A DNA stretch of 64,000 bases from an uncultured Poribacteria bacterium (GTDB lineage Bacteria > Poribacteria > WGA-4E > WGA-3G): the NCBI GenBank assembly GCA_951812525.1, contig OX638316.1, forward strand, positions 124,001 to 188,000. The letters are read 5' to 3'. Every line of letters begins with the position of its first letter. Within the stretch, counting starts at the first letter, position 1. Both the position numbers and the translations under genes were made by a program. A model generated the notes under the pieces. The model worked only from the letters and a program-made list of their open reading frames with translations, was not told where the DNA came from and ran no database searches. Shown here in pieces: positions 46,847 through 53,932 of the stretch.

Positions 46847-46992
46847 TAGGAAAAAGTTTTATGAAAGTCTTAATGAAGTGTCAATTCTATTTGATAACGT
46901 TGCTCACTACCGTATTATTTAGGAAAAAGTTTTATGAAAGTCTTAATGAAGTGTCAATTCTATTTGATAACGTTGCTCGCTACCGTATTATT
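46847..46992 (+). repeat. 73-bp tandem duplication over the start of array copy 5
   Basis: Two adjacent 73-base units (46847-46919 and 46920-46992) are identical except for one base (CTCACTA versus CTCGCTA). Each contains TAGGAAAAAGTTTT, an ATG (46861, 46934) and the first 20 signal-peptide codons. Since 73 is not a multiple of three, translation from the first ATG leaves the gene frame and ends after about 50 codons. Confidence 0.92.
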
Positions 46993-47863
46993 TATGGTAG
47001 GCACAGCCATAAGTGACGATCAGACAGACGTATCTGCAGGAGGTAATATGCAAGTAACCAAAAAACCGACAATCATGATTCTCGGCACCGCACACTTAGC
47101 GAATCCGGGCATGGATGGTGTCAATCTCAAAATGGATGATGTTCACGCGCCCAAACGCCAACGTGAGATTCAGGAGTTAGTCGAACAGCTCAAGACGTTT
47201 AGTCCTACTAAGATAGCAATGGAAGTGGACTTCTCACGGGATGCTGAAATTAATGCATCCTACCAAAGTTATCTGAAAGGAACGTATGAACTTACACGCA
47301 GCGAAGGCCACCAGATCGGATTTCGGTTAGCAAAACAACTGAGGCATTCAAAGGTATACTGCGTCGATTATTTCCGAAGCAGTAAAGAAAATCCAATTTT
47401 TAATGGTGGTATTGATAGTGATTTGATAGACCGTAGTGGCTTTGCGAAGAGACACAATCAGGAGCACCTCTTCGGATCCCATCCCGGAGATCCAGGAAAA
47501 GTTATAGTGGATACGGATGGTACAGTCTGGATTGAACCGGAGAAATATGAGCCAATAATTGACATGCTTATACGTCTCAATCAGCCTGCATGGAGCCGCG
47601 ACAGCCAGCGAGCATATTTACATGATGCGCGTGTTGGATTGGGGGACGAATACCCAGGGGTGAATTGGCTTGTTCATATTTGGTATGATAGAAACCTCAA
47701 GATTTTTGTGAATATAACGCGGATCACCGAATCTGCAGATGATCGCATTCTGTTGATGATGGGTGCCGGTCACATCTTTCTGGTGCAGCAGTTTCTTGAG
47801 AATTCGGGAGATTATATTATTGAGAGTCCGTTGAAATACCTAAAGACGGAGGAAGATAATTGA
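46934..47863 (+). CDS. Exported DUF5694 protein (array copy 5)
   Basis: A 309-residue protein with signal peptide (MKVLMKCQFYLITLLATVLF) and a DUF5694 domain with LGTAHLANPG, IAMEVD, YCVDYF and GAGHIFLVQQF, so the candidate key residues are present. The second ATG of the 73-bp duplication is the productive start; the first yields an out-of-frame decoy that could compete for ribosomes. It is the last copy before the sigma-FtsZ fusion gene, 104 bases downstream. Confidence 0.85.
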   Translation: MKVLMKCQFYLITLLATVLFMVGTAISDDQTDVSAGGNMQVTKKPTIMILGTAHLANPGMDGVNLKMDDVHAPKRQREIQELVEQLKTFSPTKIAMEVDFSRDAEINASYQSYLKGTYELTRSEGHQIGFRLAKQLRHSKVYCVDYFRSSKENPIFNGGIDSDLIDRSGFAKRHNQEHLFGSHPGDPGKVIVDTDGTVWIEPEKYEPIIDMLIRLNQPAWSRDSQRAYLHDARVGLGDEYPGVNWLVHIWYDRNLKIFVNITRITESADDRILLMMGAGHIFLVQQFLENSGDYIIESPLKYLKTEEDN

Positions 47864-47967
47864 GATAAAGCCAGTTGGAAATGACCAATATTTAGTGATT
47901 TTTATTTTTTTAAACCACTTTCCAAGAAATCTCACTCTTTAGGTTAAAACCCGATTGGGAACCGTTT

Positions 47968-49167
47968 ATGCGATACGATCTATTAACGCACACAGATTTA
48001 ACAGATGAAGAACTCATTCGACTTGTACAAGCCGAAGACGAGTTAGCATTTATAGAGTTGATGTCGCGTTATAGTCCACGTATATGGAAGGTAGTTATCG
48101 CAAATTCGAGGCAACACCGCGATGCCGAAGAAATTCTGATGGACATCTGGAGGGCTGTCTGGGAAAACATCGGTGGGCTGCGGCGTGTTGAAAGTTTTGG
48201 TGGATGGCTGCAGCGTATTGCTTACAACGCTTGCAAGAGGTACTACGCCTCTACGCGCCACTCAAGGCGTGAAATCCCGCATACTGACTTAACCGATTAC
48301 ATTGATCGGGACGCAGTCGTACGTTTCCGGGAAATAGAACTCCGCGAGGATGTGAGAGAGGCAGTGCATCATTTGCCGAATAAAGTGCGTCATGTTGCGG
48401 TGCTATACTACCTGAAATCGTGGAGTATTAAAGAGATCCACGCTGAACTCGGATTAGCAATAGGTACAATCAAAACAAGATTAAGACAGACACGTGAACT
48501 CCTGCACAAGGCGTTCGGTGTCACACCTGAAAGAGGGAGAACTATGTCATCTAAACATGAAAAATCCAAGCGTCTCCACCCCAAAATCAAAGTAGTAGGG
48601 GTCGGTGGAGCAGGGGGTAACGCTGTCAAATGGATGATTGAATCCGGTTTGACTGATACTGAATTTTACGCCGTGGACGTAGTCAAGAAAGCACTTGACA
48701 AACATACTGACACAACACCTGTGCTGATTGGTGCTAACACCACGCCGGGATATTGTGGCGCGAATCCAGAGGTCGGCAAGAGGGCTGCCGAAGAAAATCG
48801 TGAGAAACTCCATTCCATCGTTGTGGACGCGGACATCGTTTTTATTATAGCTGGTATGGGTGGTGGAACGGGAGCAGGCGCTGCACCTCTGATTGCATCT
48901 CTCGCTCGAGAACAGGGAGCTTTAGCGGTGGGTGTTGTGACACATCCGTTCAATTTTGAAGGTAAACGTCGCTCCGAGCAAGCAGAACAGGGATTACAAG
49001 AACTTCGAGAATACGCTGATTCTGTTCATGTCGTGCCAAATCAACGGTTGCTTGATTCGATAGAGGAGAAGCAGAAACTGAAAATACGCGAGGCGTTTCG
49101 TCTAAGTGATGAAATGCTACTACACGGCGTTGAAAGCATCTCGGAATTCTATTCCAGCACTATGTGA
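47968..49167 (+). CDS. ECF sigma factor fused to the GTP-binding half of an FtsZ-like protein
   Basis: A 399-residue protein joining two families in one uninterrupted frame. Residues about 15-185 are an ECF sigma factor: region 2 with HRDAEEILMDIWRAVWEN and region 4 with WSIKEIHAELGLAIGTIKTR. Residues 206-392 match FtsZ from [15 protein letters not shown] through the tubulin signature GGGTGAG (298-304), PFNFEGKRR and VVPNQRLLDS to LLHGVESIS, about 60 percent identical by eye to the FtsZ at 8115-9416. The protein ends at 399, just before the T7 loop (NVDFAD in FtsZ), so it could bind GTP but should not complete the hydrolytic interface. An ATG with AGGGAG upstream (48544) could also yield the FtsZ part alone. 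A strong terminator follows. Confidence 0.9.
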   Translation: MRYDLLTHTDLTDEELIRLVQAEDELAFIELMSRYSPRIWKVVIANSRQHRDAEEILMDIWRAVWENIGGLRRVESFGGWLQRIAYNACKRYYASTRHSRREIPHTDLTDYIDRDAVVRFREIELREDVREAVHHLPNKVRHVAVLYYLKSWSIKEIHAELGLAIGTIKTRLRQTRELLHKAFGVTPERGRTMSSKHEKSKRLHPKIKVVGVGGAGGNAVKWMIESGLTDTEFYAVDVVKKALDKHTDTTPVLIGANTTPGYCGANPEVGKRAAEENREKLHSIVVDADIVFIIAGMGGGTGAGAAPLIASLAREQGALAVGVVTHPFNFEGKRRSEQAEQGLQELREYADSVHVVPNQRLLDSIEEKQKLKIREAFRLSDEMLLHGVESISEFYSSTM

Positions 49168-49199
49168 AATTAACAGTGCCATCGGTGCAGATAGATAGA

Positions 49200-49242
49200 G
49201 CGAAACCCAATAATCCAGAGGCTCTTCGAAGTTGGGTTTCGC
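49200..49242. repeat. Inverted repeat after the sigma-FtsZ gene
   Basis: GCGAAACCCAA (49200-49210) and TTGGGTTTCGC (49232-49242) are perfectly complementary over 11 bases with a 21-base loop. It lies between the gene stop and the terminator; related to the 31018 repeat. Confidence 0.7.
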
Positions 49243-49257
49243 AAACAAATTGTCAAA

Positions 49258-49286
49258 GGCAAGAACATAGCGTTCTTGCCTTTTTT
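49258..49286 (+). terminator. Rho-independent terminator of the DUF5694/sigma-FtsZ region
   Basis: GGCAAGAAC (49258-49266), a five-base loop and GTTCTTGCC (49272-49280), followed by TTTTTT. Nine perfect pairs; ends the transcript before the repeated RNA element. Confidence 0.93.
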
Positions 49287-49371
49287 ATTCTATGAAAATG
49301 ATAATACCAGCACCCACGAGAAGCACATATTTTGTAAAAATCTACCGTTTTTGTTTTTAAAACATTTTTAC

Positions 49372-49400
49372 TTGACATTTTTTGTAATTTTTATTATAAT
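49372..49400 (+). promoter_or_regulatory. Consensus sigma-70 promoter in repeat copy 1
   Basis: TTGACA (49372-49377), 17-base spacer, TATAAT (49395-49400): both hexamers perfect, with a T/A-rich region upstream like an UP element. Start expected near 49407. Confidence 0.88.
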
Positions 49401-49407
49401 ATAATAA

Positions 49408-49640
49408 CGGCAGTTTACATTTTCGTTAGGGCACCGCAGGTGGTATGAACACCCGCGACGCCAGCACTGCCATAGACTAGGTATGACAGCGCTGGTTTCT
49501 ATTATATCAGATAACACGATTTGGTGCTATCTATAAATGGAAACCAGCACCTATACGGAAAGATTGCCATCACTCCGAAGCGCGATGACGCATCCCGTCA
49601 TATTCGTTTCTCTTGCACACGCATCCCCCGTATAGAGAAA
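49408..49640 (+). ncRNA. Candidate structured RNA, copy 1 (leader or independent RNA)
   Basis: Transcription from the promoter would begin at GGCAGT. Stem I pairs 49409-49414 with 49466-49471 (GGCAGT/ACTGCC). Stem II pairs GCTGGTTTC (49491-49499) with GAAACCAGC (49540-49548) and has an inner hairpin. Stem III pairs CTATACGG (49551-49558) with CCGTATAG (49628-49635) and encloses ATGACG/CGTCAT. A competing long hairpin covers 49461-49495. No open frame explains the conservation. It could be the 5' leader of the ankyrin mRNA or a stand-alone RNA; I do not recognise the class. Confidence 0.65.
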
Positions 49641-49809
49641 CACCAACCCCAAAACACATAGATTAGAACGTTTTTGAGATTTTACATATTCAGGTATTCC
49701 GATGTCCTGACCGTATGAGATACCGGATGTTTTTCCTGTCTGAATGCACGTCGCATTTGGTCGGGTATGGACGGTAATCCGCTTACACCGATTATAAGGA
49801 GGAGTACAG

Positions 49810-50928
49810 ATGAACGATTCTCAGATGGATGTCGACGAAAACACCTCAGAAAACAAGACACCTTTGCACCATGCTGCCGCCAACAACGCATACCAGGAGG
49901 CAGGTTTGTTGCTACGCCACGATGCGGATATCCACGCAAGGGCTGCGGAGAATGGCTATACTCCCCTGCACGAAGCTGCGGCAAACAATGCAGCTGAAAC
50001 CGCAAGGTTATTATTGGAAAACGGCGCAAATGTCAACGCATTCGCATTTTGGTGGGTACAACCACTACTCACGGCGGCGAGGTCTAATGCACCAGAAGTA
50101 GTATCAGTGTTGCTGGAATATGGTGCGGAGGTCAACCCAAGTCCTATGGACGACGAAACCCCGCTGCACGCGGCGGCGCGACAGAATTCGACTGAAATCA
50201 TAAGATTATTGCTGGAAAACGGCGCAGAGACCAAAATAACGGATATAGACGACGAAACACCCCTGCAGATCGCGGCGCGACAGAATTCGACTGAAATCAT
50301 AAGATTATTGCTGGAAAACGGCGCGGAGGTCAATCCATGGAGTCATCGCGAAAGCCCGCTACACATGGCAGCAAAGAAGAATAGGACCGAAACCGCAAGG
50401 TTATTGCTGGAAAACGGTGCGGCAGTCAACAGCACGAATAATGAGAACGAGACTCCACTGCACTGGGCAGCATGGTGTAATGGGACCGAAACCGCAAGGT
50501 TATTACTAGAAAATGATGCGGCAGTCAACGCAAGAGATGATGACGGTGAGATCCCTTTGCACTGGGCAGCATGGTGGGATGCGCGTGAAACCGCAATACT
50601 CTTACTGGTACATGGTGCGGAAGTCAACGCAAAGAATATTGAGAACGAGACCCCACTGCACTGGGCGGCTCGGTGTAATTCGACTGAAACCGCAAGGTTA
50701 TTGCTGGAAAATGGTGCGGACATCAACGCAAAGAGTGATGCCGGTGAAATCCCTTTGCACTGGGCAGCGCGGCTAGAAGTAAGTGAAACCGCAATACTTT
50801 TACTGGCACACGGTGCGGACATCAATGCAAAGAATCAGTGGGGCTTTACGCCACTGTTCTATGCGGAGGCGAACAACGTCAGTGAAACCGCCAAAATATT
50901 GCGTGCACATGGTGGCAAAAAGGAGTAA
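49810..50928 (+). CDS. Ankyrin-repeat protein
   Basis: A 372-residue protein made almost wholly of about eleven 33-residue ankyrin repeats with the consensus ETPLHWAARxNxTETARLLL and ENGAxVNA. No signal peptide or membrane helix is seen, so it is cytoplasmic or exported by an unrecognised route. Ankyrin proteins bind other proteins; in sponge symbionts they are discussed as eukaryote-like effectors that act on host phagocytes, which is only possible here. AAGGAGG lies nine bases upstream of the ATG. The gene is flanked on both sides by the 431-bp repeat. Near-identical repeats at DNA level point to recent internal expansion. Confidence 0.92.
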   Translation: MNDSQMDVDENTSENKTPLHHAAANNAYQEAGLLLRHDADIHARAAENGYTPLHEAAANNAAETARLLLENGANVNAFAFWWVQPLLTAARSNAPEVVSVLLEYGAEVNPSPMDDETPLHAAARQNSTEIIRLLLENGAETKITDIDDETPLQIAARQNSTEIIRLLLENGAEVNPWSHRESPLHMAAKKNRTETARLLLENGAAVNSTNNENETPLHWAAWCNGTETARLLLENDAAVNARDDDGEIPLHWAAWWDARETAILLLVHGAEVNAKNIENETPLHWAARCNSTETARLLLENGADINAKSDAGEIPLHWAARLEVSETAILLLAHGADINAKNQWGFTPLFYAEANNVSETAKILRAHGGKKE

Positions 50929-51023
50929 TGTAGCGGATCGGTAAAGAAATGATAATGCCAGCACCGCCGAGAAGCACATATTTTGTAAAAATCACCTTTT
51001 TTCCCTCGTAAAATGTTTTAAGC

Positions 51024-51052
51024 TTGACATTTTTTGGAATTTTTACTACAAT
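51024..51052 (+). promoter_or_regulatory. Sigma-70 promoter in repeat copy 2
   Basis: TTGACA (51024-51029), 17-base spacer, TACAAT (51047-51052). Same position in the repeat as the copy 1 promoter. Confidence 0.8.
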
Positions 51053-51058
51053 ACAAAA

Positions 51059-51292
51059 CGGCAGTTAAATTTCGTTCAGTGCGCCGCAGGTGCTAGGAAC
51101 ACCCGCGACGCCAGCACTGCCATAGACTAGGTATGACAGCGCTGGTTTCTATTATATCAGATAACACAATTTCTGTGTAATCTATAAATGGAAACCAGCA
51201 CCCTATACGGAAAGATTGCCATCACCCCGAAACGCGATGACGCATCCCGTCATATTCGTTTCTCTTGCACACGCATCCCCCGTATAGAGAAA
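51059..51292 (+). ncRNA. Candidate structured RNA, copy 2
   Basis: The three stems of copy 1 are all retained: GGCAGT/ACTGCC, GCTGGTTTC/GAAACCAGC and CTATACGG/CCGTATAG. The inner hairpin of stem II has changed sequence (AGAT/ATCT plus ACACA/TGTGT instead of AGATA/TATCT plus CAC/GTG) but still folds. No ankyrin gene follows, so this copy argues for an RNA function independent of that gene. Confidence 0.6.
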
Positions 51293-51519
51293 CACCAACC
51301 CCAAAACACATAGATTAGAACATTTTTGAGATTTTACATATTCAGGTATTCCGATGTCCTGCCTGTATGAGATACCGGCGGATCTTGATAAAACACCGTT
51401 TGTTGTTTCTTCGTTAATGGGCTGTGGTCCCGCTGCGACTTTACCTGTCCCTAGTGTCCTTATCTTTGATGTCTCGACTCATCTTGATGTCGGTTCGAGG
51501 ATAAATTCACACGGGTTAA

Positions 51520-51690
51520 ATGTCGGTACTGGCGGTAATTTCTGTATTTGGCATGTTTGCTTTTGGCAATGCCAGTATACGGACTGCCGTTCAGAACGCA
51601 CAGATTCAGCAAATTCATTACGTTGATTCCCTCACGAAAAGTGTCGTGGATATATTTGCCACGTATGCTGTGTATACGTACGGCGAATAA
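51520..51690 (+). CDS. Small hypothetical protein (56 residues)
   Basis: ATG 51520 opens a 56-residue frame with a hydrophobic N terminus (MSVLAVISVFGMFAFGNASI) and a polar tail ending FATYAVYTYGE. It could be a small membrane protein or the 5' part of a broken gene, since the sequence after it (51691-52019) has no clear continuation. No strong ribosome site is seen. No family is recognised. The remaining 51379-52019 sequence holds no other supported gene. Confidence 0.3.
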   Translation: MSVLAVISVFGMFAFGNASIRTAVQNAQIQQIHYVDSLTKSVVDIFATYAVYTYGE

Positions 51691-52019
51691 CTGCTCAGAA
51701 AATTGCAGATTCGACTGGACGACACGAGAGAACGATTGACCAAGAACTAACACGACCGAAGTATAAAAAGCGTTTTCACACTTGTGTAACTTCGGTAGGT
51801 AAGAAGCGACTACCCAAAGAAGTGTGGGCTGTCGTTGCGAAAACACTAAATGCAAGACAAAATGACTAGCCTGGAGAGCTGTTGACACAGTATGCAGTGT
51901 CATTCAATTCAAGACCGTCAGCCCATGCGGAAGGAATATCTCAATAGTTGACTCACAGACTATTGAAGGAATCCAGACAGAGCACTGACGATTTTAGTTA
52001 ATCTGAGTGAGGAGATCAG

Positions 52020-52739
52020 ATGAAACATATTTTGCAATTTTGCACAGTGGTGTTGGTCTGCCTAATGATAGCAGCTTGCGCTGTCCATGTAGAACCTGAA
52101 CTACCACGAGCGATTATCACTTTTGACTACTCGCCTCCAGAAACGATGCCTGGTTCAGCCAATCTTACGTTCGCTGTTGTCGGTGCTGAGATAGTTGGAG
52201 GTAAACGCGGAACACCTATTCCACTTTTTAAAACCTTCGCAAGCAATATGACAAAGGACTTTGGGGAGATACTAACTGCCCGTGGTTTTAGTGTCAAAGG
52301 TCCCTTTCAAGACTACGACATTATGACTTACAGCGATAAAGAGGGAACTGATCTGATCCTCACGGCTGAAGTCGAATTTAGTTCAGATACAACACAAATC
52401 AGACCTACAAGTATTGGAAGGCTAAATGGATCAATAATAGTGACTTGCCATGTCAACCTCGTTGCTTATGAGAGCCTAACGAGGAATCGTCTATGGACGA
52501 AGAGTGTAGCAATTACACCGATAACGGTGGAACTTATCTCCAGAAAGACGTATCCAAATGGTGCGAGTTTGGCGACACTGCTGGTAAATGAGAACAAATT
52601 CCACAATGATGTTGGTCGCTCGCTTGAGGGCCAATATACCGAAGTTTTGAACCGGATTTACGGTTACATTGAACCGGATTCCATGACCATTGTAGGTGAG
52701 GCCGCAAAAAAACTGAGGAATGAGAAAATCCCACAATAG
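52020..52739 (+). CDS. Lipoprotein, HpaA-like candidate (copy 1)
   Basis: A 239-residue protein with a lipoprotein signal: hydrophobic stretch then lipobox MIAAC (Cys at 20). The mature part contains FKTFASNMTKDFGEILTARGFSV and YSDKEGTDLILTAEVEFS. This order (membrane-anchored C, then a segment ending ARGFSVKGPF, then SDKEGTDLIL) recalls HpaA/neuraminyllactose-binding lipoproteins, but similarity is weak and only by eye. GAGGAG precedes the ATG. The following gene is a clear paralogue. Location: membrane anchored, outward facing. Function unknown. Confidence 0.75.
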   Translation: MKHILQFCTVVLVCLMIAACAVHVEPELPRAIITFDYSPPETMPGSANLTFAVVGAEIVGGKRGTPIPLFKTFASNMTKDFGEILTARGFSVKGPFQDYDIMTYSDKEGTDLILTAEVEFSSDTTQIRPTSIGRLNGSIIVTCHVNLVAYESLTRNRLWTKSVAITPITVELISRKTYPNGASLATLLVNENKFHNDVGRSLEGQYTEVLNRIYGYIEPDSMTIVGEAAKKLRNEKIPQ

Positions 52740-52859
52740 TTTCTGCAAACCGTTCATTACGTCGCTAATTTTGGAGGGGATCTTAAAAAATTCAATATTA
52801 GCGAATAGTTTGATTCAATTGAATTATAGAAAGAGAATTACAAAAGGAGATTCGTAAAA

Positions 52860-53735
52860 ATGCGAGATTTTTGGCAATTTTTCTTGGCTGCTGTGATGTG
52901 TCTTGTTGTTTTCGCAGGTTGTGGTTTACCGGCTATGCCACAGCGGGAACCGATTACGTTTGACTATGCCCCCACAGCAGAAGCTGCCGCAGGTTCCGCT
53001 GAGGTCACATTTGTTATTGTTGGTGCTCAATTAGCAAAGCCCGCCCAGCAAAATACTGTCCAAACACTTATGAATGTTCAGGTCCCTCTTTTTGATGACT
53101 TTGCGAACGCTATGACTAATGATTTCATGGAGGTACTGAACGCGCGAGGCTATGGTGTAACAGGACCTTACAAAACGTATAGTGAAATAATTCACCCGGT
53201 TAAGGAAGGGAACGATTTAATTCTCACAGCCGAAGTGAACTTTATAACGAATAGGCGGGACATACGAATCGGGAAATTCTACAATGGAAAAAGTTTGTTT
53301 GACACTACCCTATACTTTACACTCGCAGGTTCCGTGAGCATTACATGCGATGTCAAACTTGTCCTCTATGAATGTCTGACGAACGAACCAATGTGGACGA
53401 AAAATATAACCTTAGATCCTTTCGAGGTAGCAATGGACTCCATATATCCCTTCTATACAGCGGGAAGTTTGACTTCACTTGCTGTCCAATATGGGAGAGT
53501 ACCGGTAGAACAACGGAACTCACTCTCTCACGATACGTATAACACACGTGTTTTTCCTAATTGTCCGATAGGGGTGTTTTTAGAGAGAGATAACAAGTTC
53601 CACTCTGACCTCGGTCGTGCTCTTAAAATGCAGTATAAGGAGGCACTCGGCGTGGTCTATACGTATTTGGATCCCAGAGAAATGACGATTGTGAAGAATC
53701 AAGCCGTGGAACTGCGGGCAAGAAAGGTTTATTAG
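52860..53735 (+). CDS. Lipoprotein, paralogue of the preceding gene (copy 2)
   Basis: A 291-residue lipoprotein with lipobox VFAGC (Cys at 21). It shares with the previous gene the ITFDYxP opening, FAxxMTxDFxEVLxARGxxVxGP and KEGxDLILTAEVxF segments, and a DNKFHxDxGRxLxxQYxEx ending. It is longer because of insertions around residues 145 and 210-235. AAGGAG lies ten bases upstream of the ATG. The pair is a tandem duplication that has diverged. Function unknown. Confidence 0.75.
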   Translation: MRDFWQFFLAAVMCLVVFAGCGLPAMPQREPITFDYAPTAEAAAGSAEVTFVIVGAQLAKPAQQNTVQTLMNVQVPLFDDFANAMTNDFMEVLNARGYGVTGPYKTYSEIIHPVKEGNDLILTAEVNFITNRRDIRIGKFYNGKSLFDTTLYFTLAGSVSITCDVKLVLYECLTNEPMWTKNITLDPFEVAMDSIYPFYTAGSLTSLAVQYGRVPVEQRNSLSHDTYNTRVFPNCPIGVFLERDNKFHSDLGRALKMQYKEALGVVYTYLDPREMTIVKNQAVELRARKVY

Positions 53736-53772
53736 TTAAGCGCAAAGCTTTGTTCCGTAACATTAACCTGTA

Positions 53773-53802
53773 TAGAGGCAGGTTAAGCCTGCCTCTATTC
53801 TT
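53773..53802 (+). terminator. Perfect hairpin after the lipoprotein pair
   Basis: TAGAGGCAGG (53773-53782), TTAAG loop, CCTGCCTCTA (53788-53797), then TTCTTC. Ten perfect pairs; the T tract is poor, so it may be a repeat element as much as a terminator. Confidence 0.5.
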
Positions 53803-53932
53803 CAGGAGGCACCCTTCAAAAGGGATTACAAGTAGCGTTCTCAAGGATTTCTATAAAGGGGAGTCAGTATCAGTTGATGACGCTTGCGAATCACTCAATA
53901 ATCGGTTATTAACTAACCTAAAGGAGATTACA

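Larger units (their letters stand above)
49296..49726 (+). repeat. Long direct repeat, copy 1 (431 bp)
   Basis: This block is repeated at 50947-51378 with only scattered differences, starting at AAATGATAAT and ending at GATACCGG. It contains a promoter, a structured region and an AT-rich tail, and lies upstream of the ankyrin gene. No transposase or target-site duplication is visible. Confidence 0.93.
50947..51378 (+). repeat. Long direct repeat, copy 2 (432 bp)
   Basis: Second copy of the 49296-49726 block, beginning 18 bases after the ankyrin stop. Promoter, stems and tail are conserved, with most differences in the AT-rich region upstream of the promoter and in loops. What follows (51379-52019) is not an ankyrin gene. 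Confidence 0.93.

Noticed and set aside
42905-47863. DUF5694 array as a toxin/immunity or anti-phage system
   Set aside because: No toxin, nuclease or immunity partner is linked, most copies are exported, and the linked regulator is an ECF envelope-stress-type module.
49810-50928. Minus-strand frames in the ankyrin gene that look repetitive
   Set aside because: They mirror the 99-base ankyrin repeats on the opposite strand and have no start signals.
49296-51378. Composite transposon with the 431-bp blocks as its ends
   Set aside because: No transposase gene, no terminal inverted repeats and no target-site duplication; the ankyrin gene alone lies between the copies.
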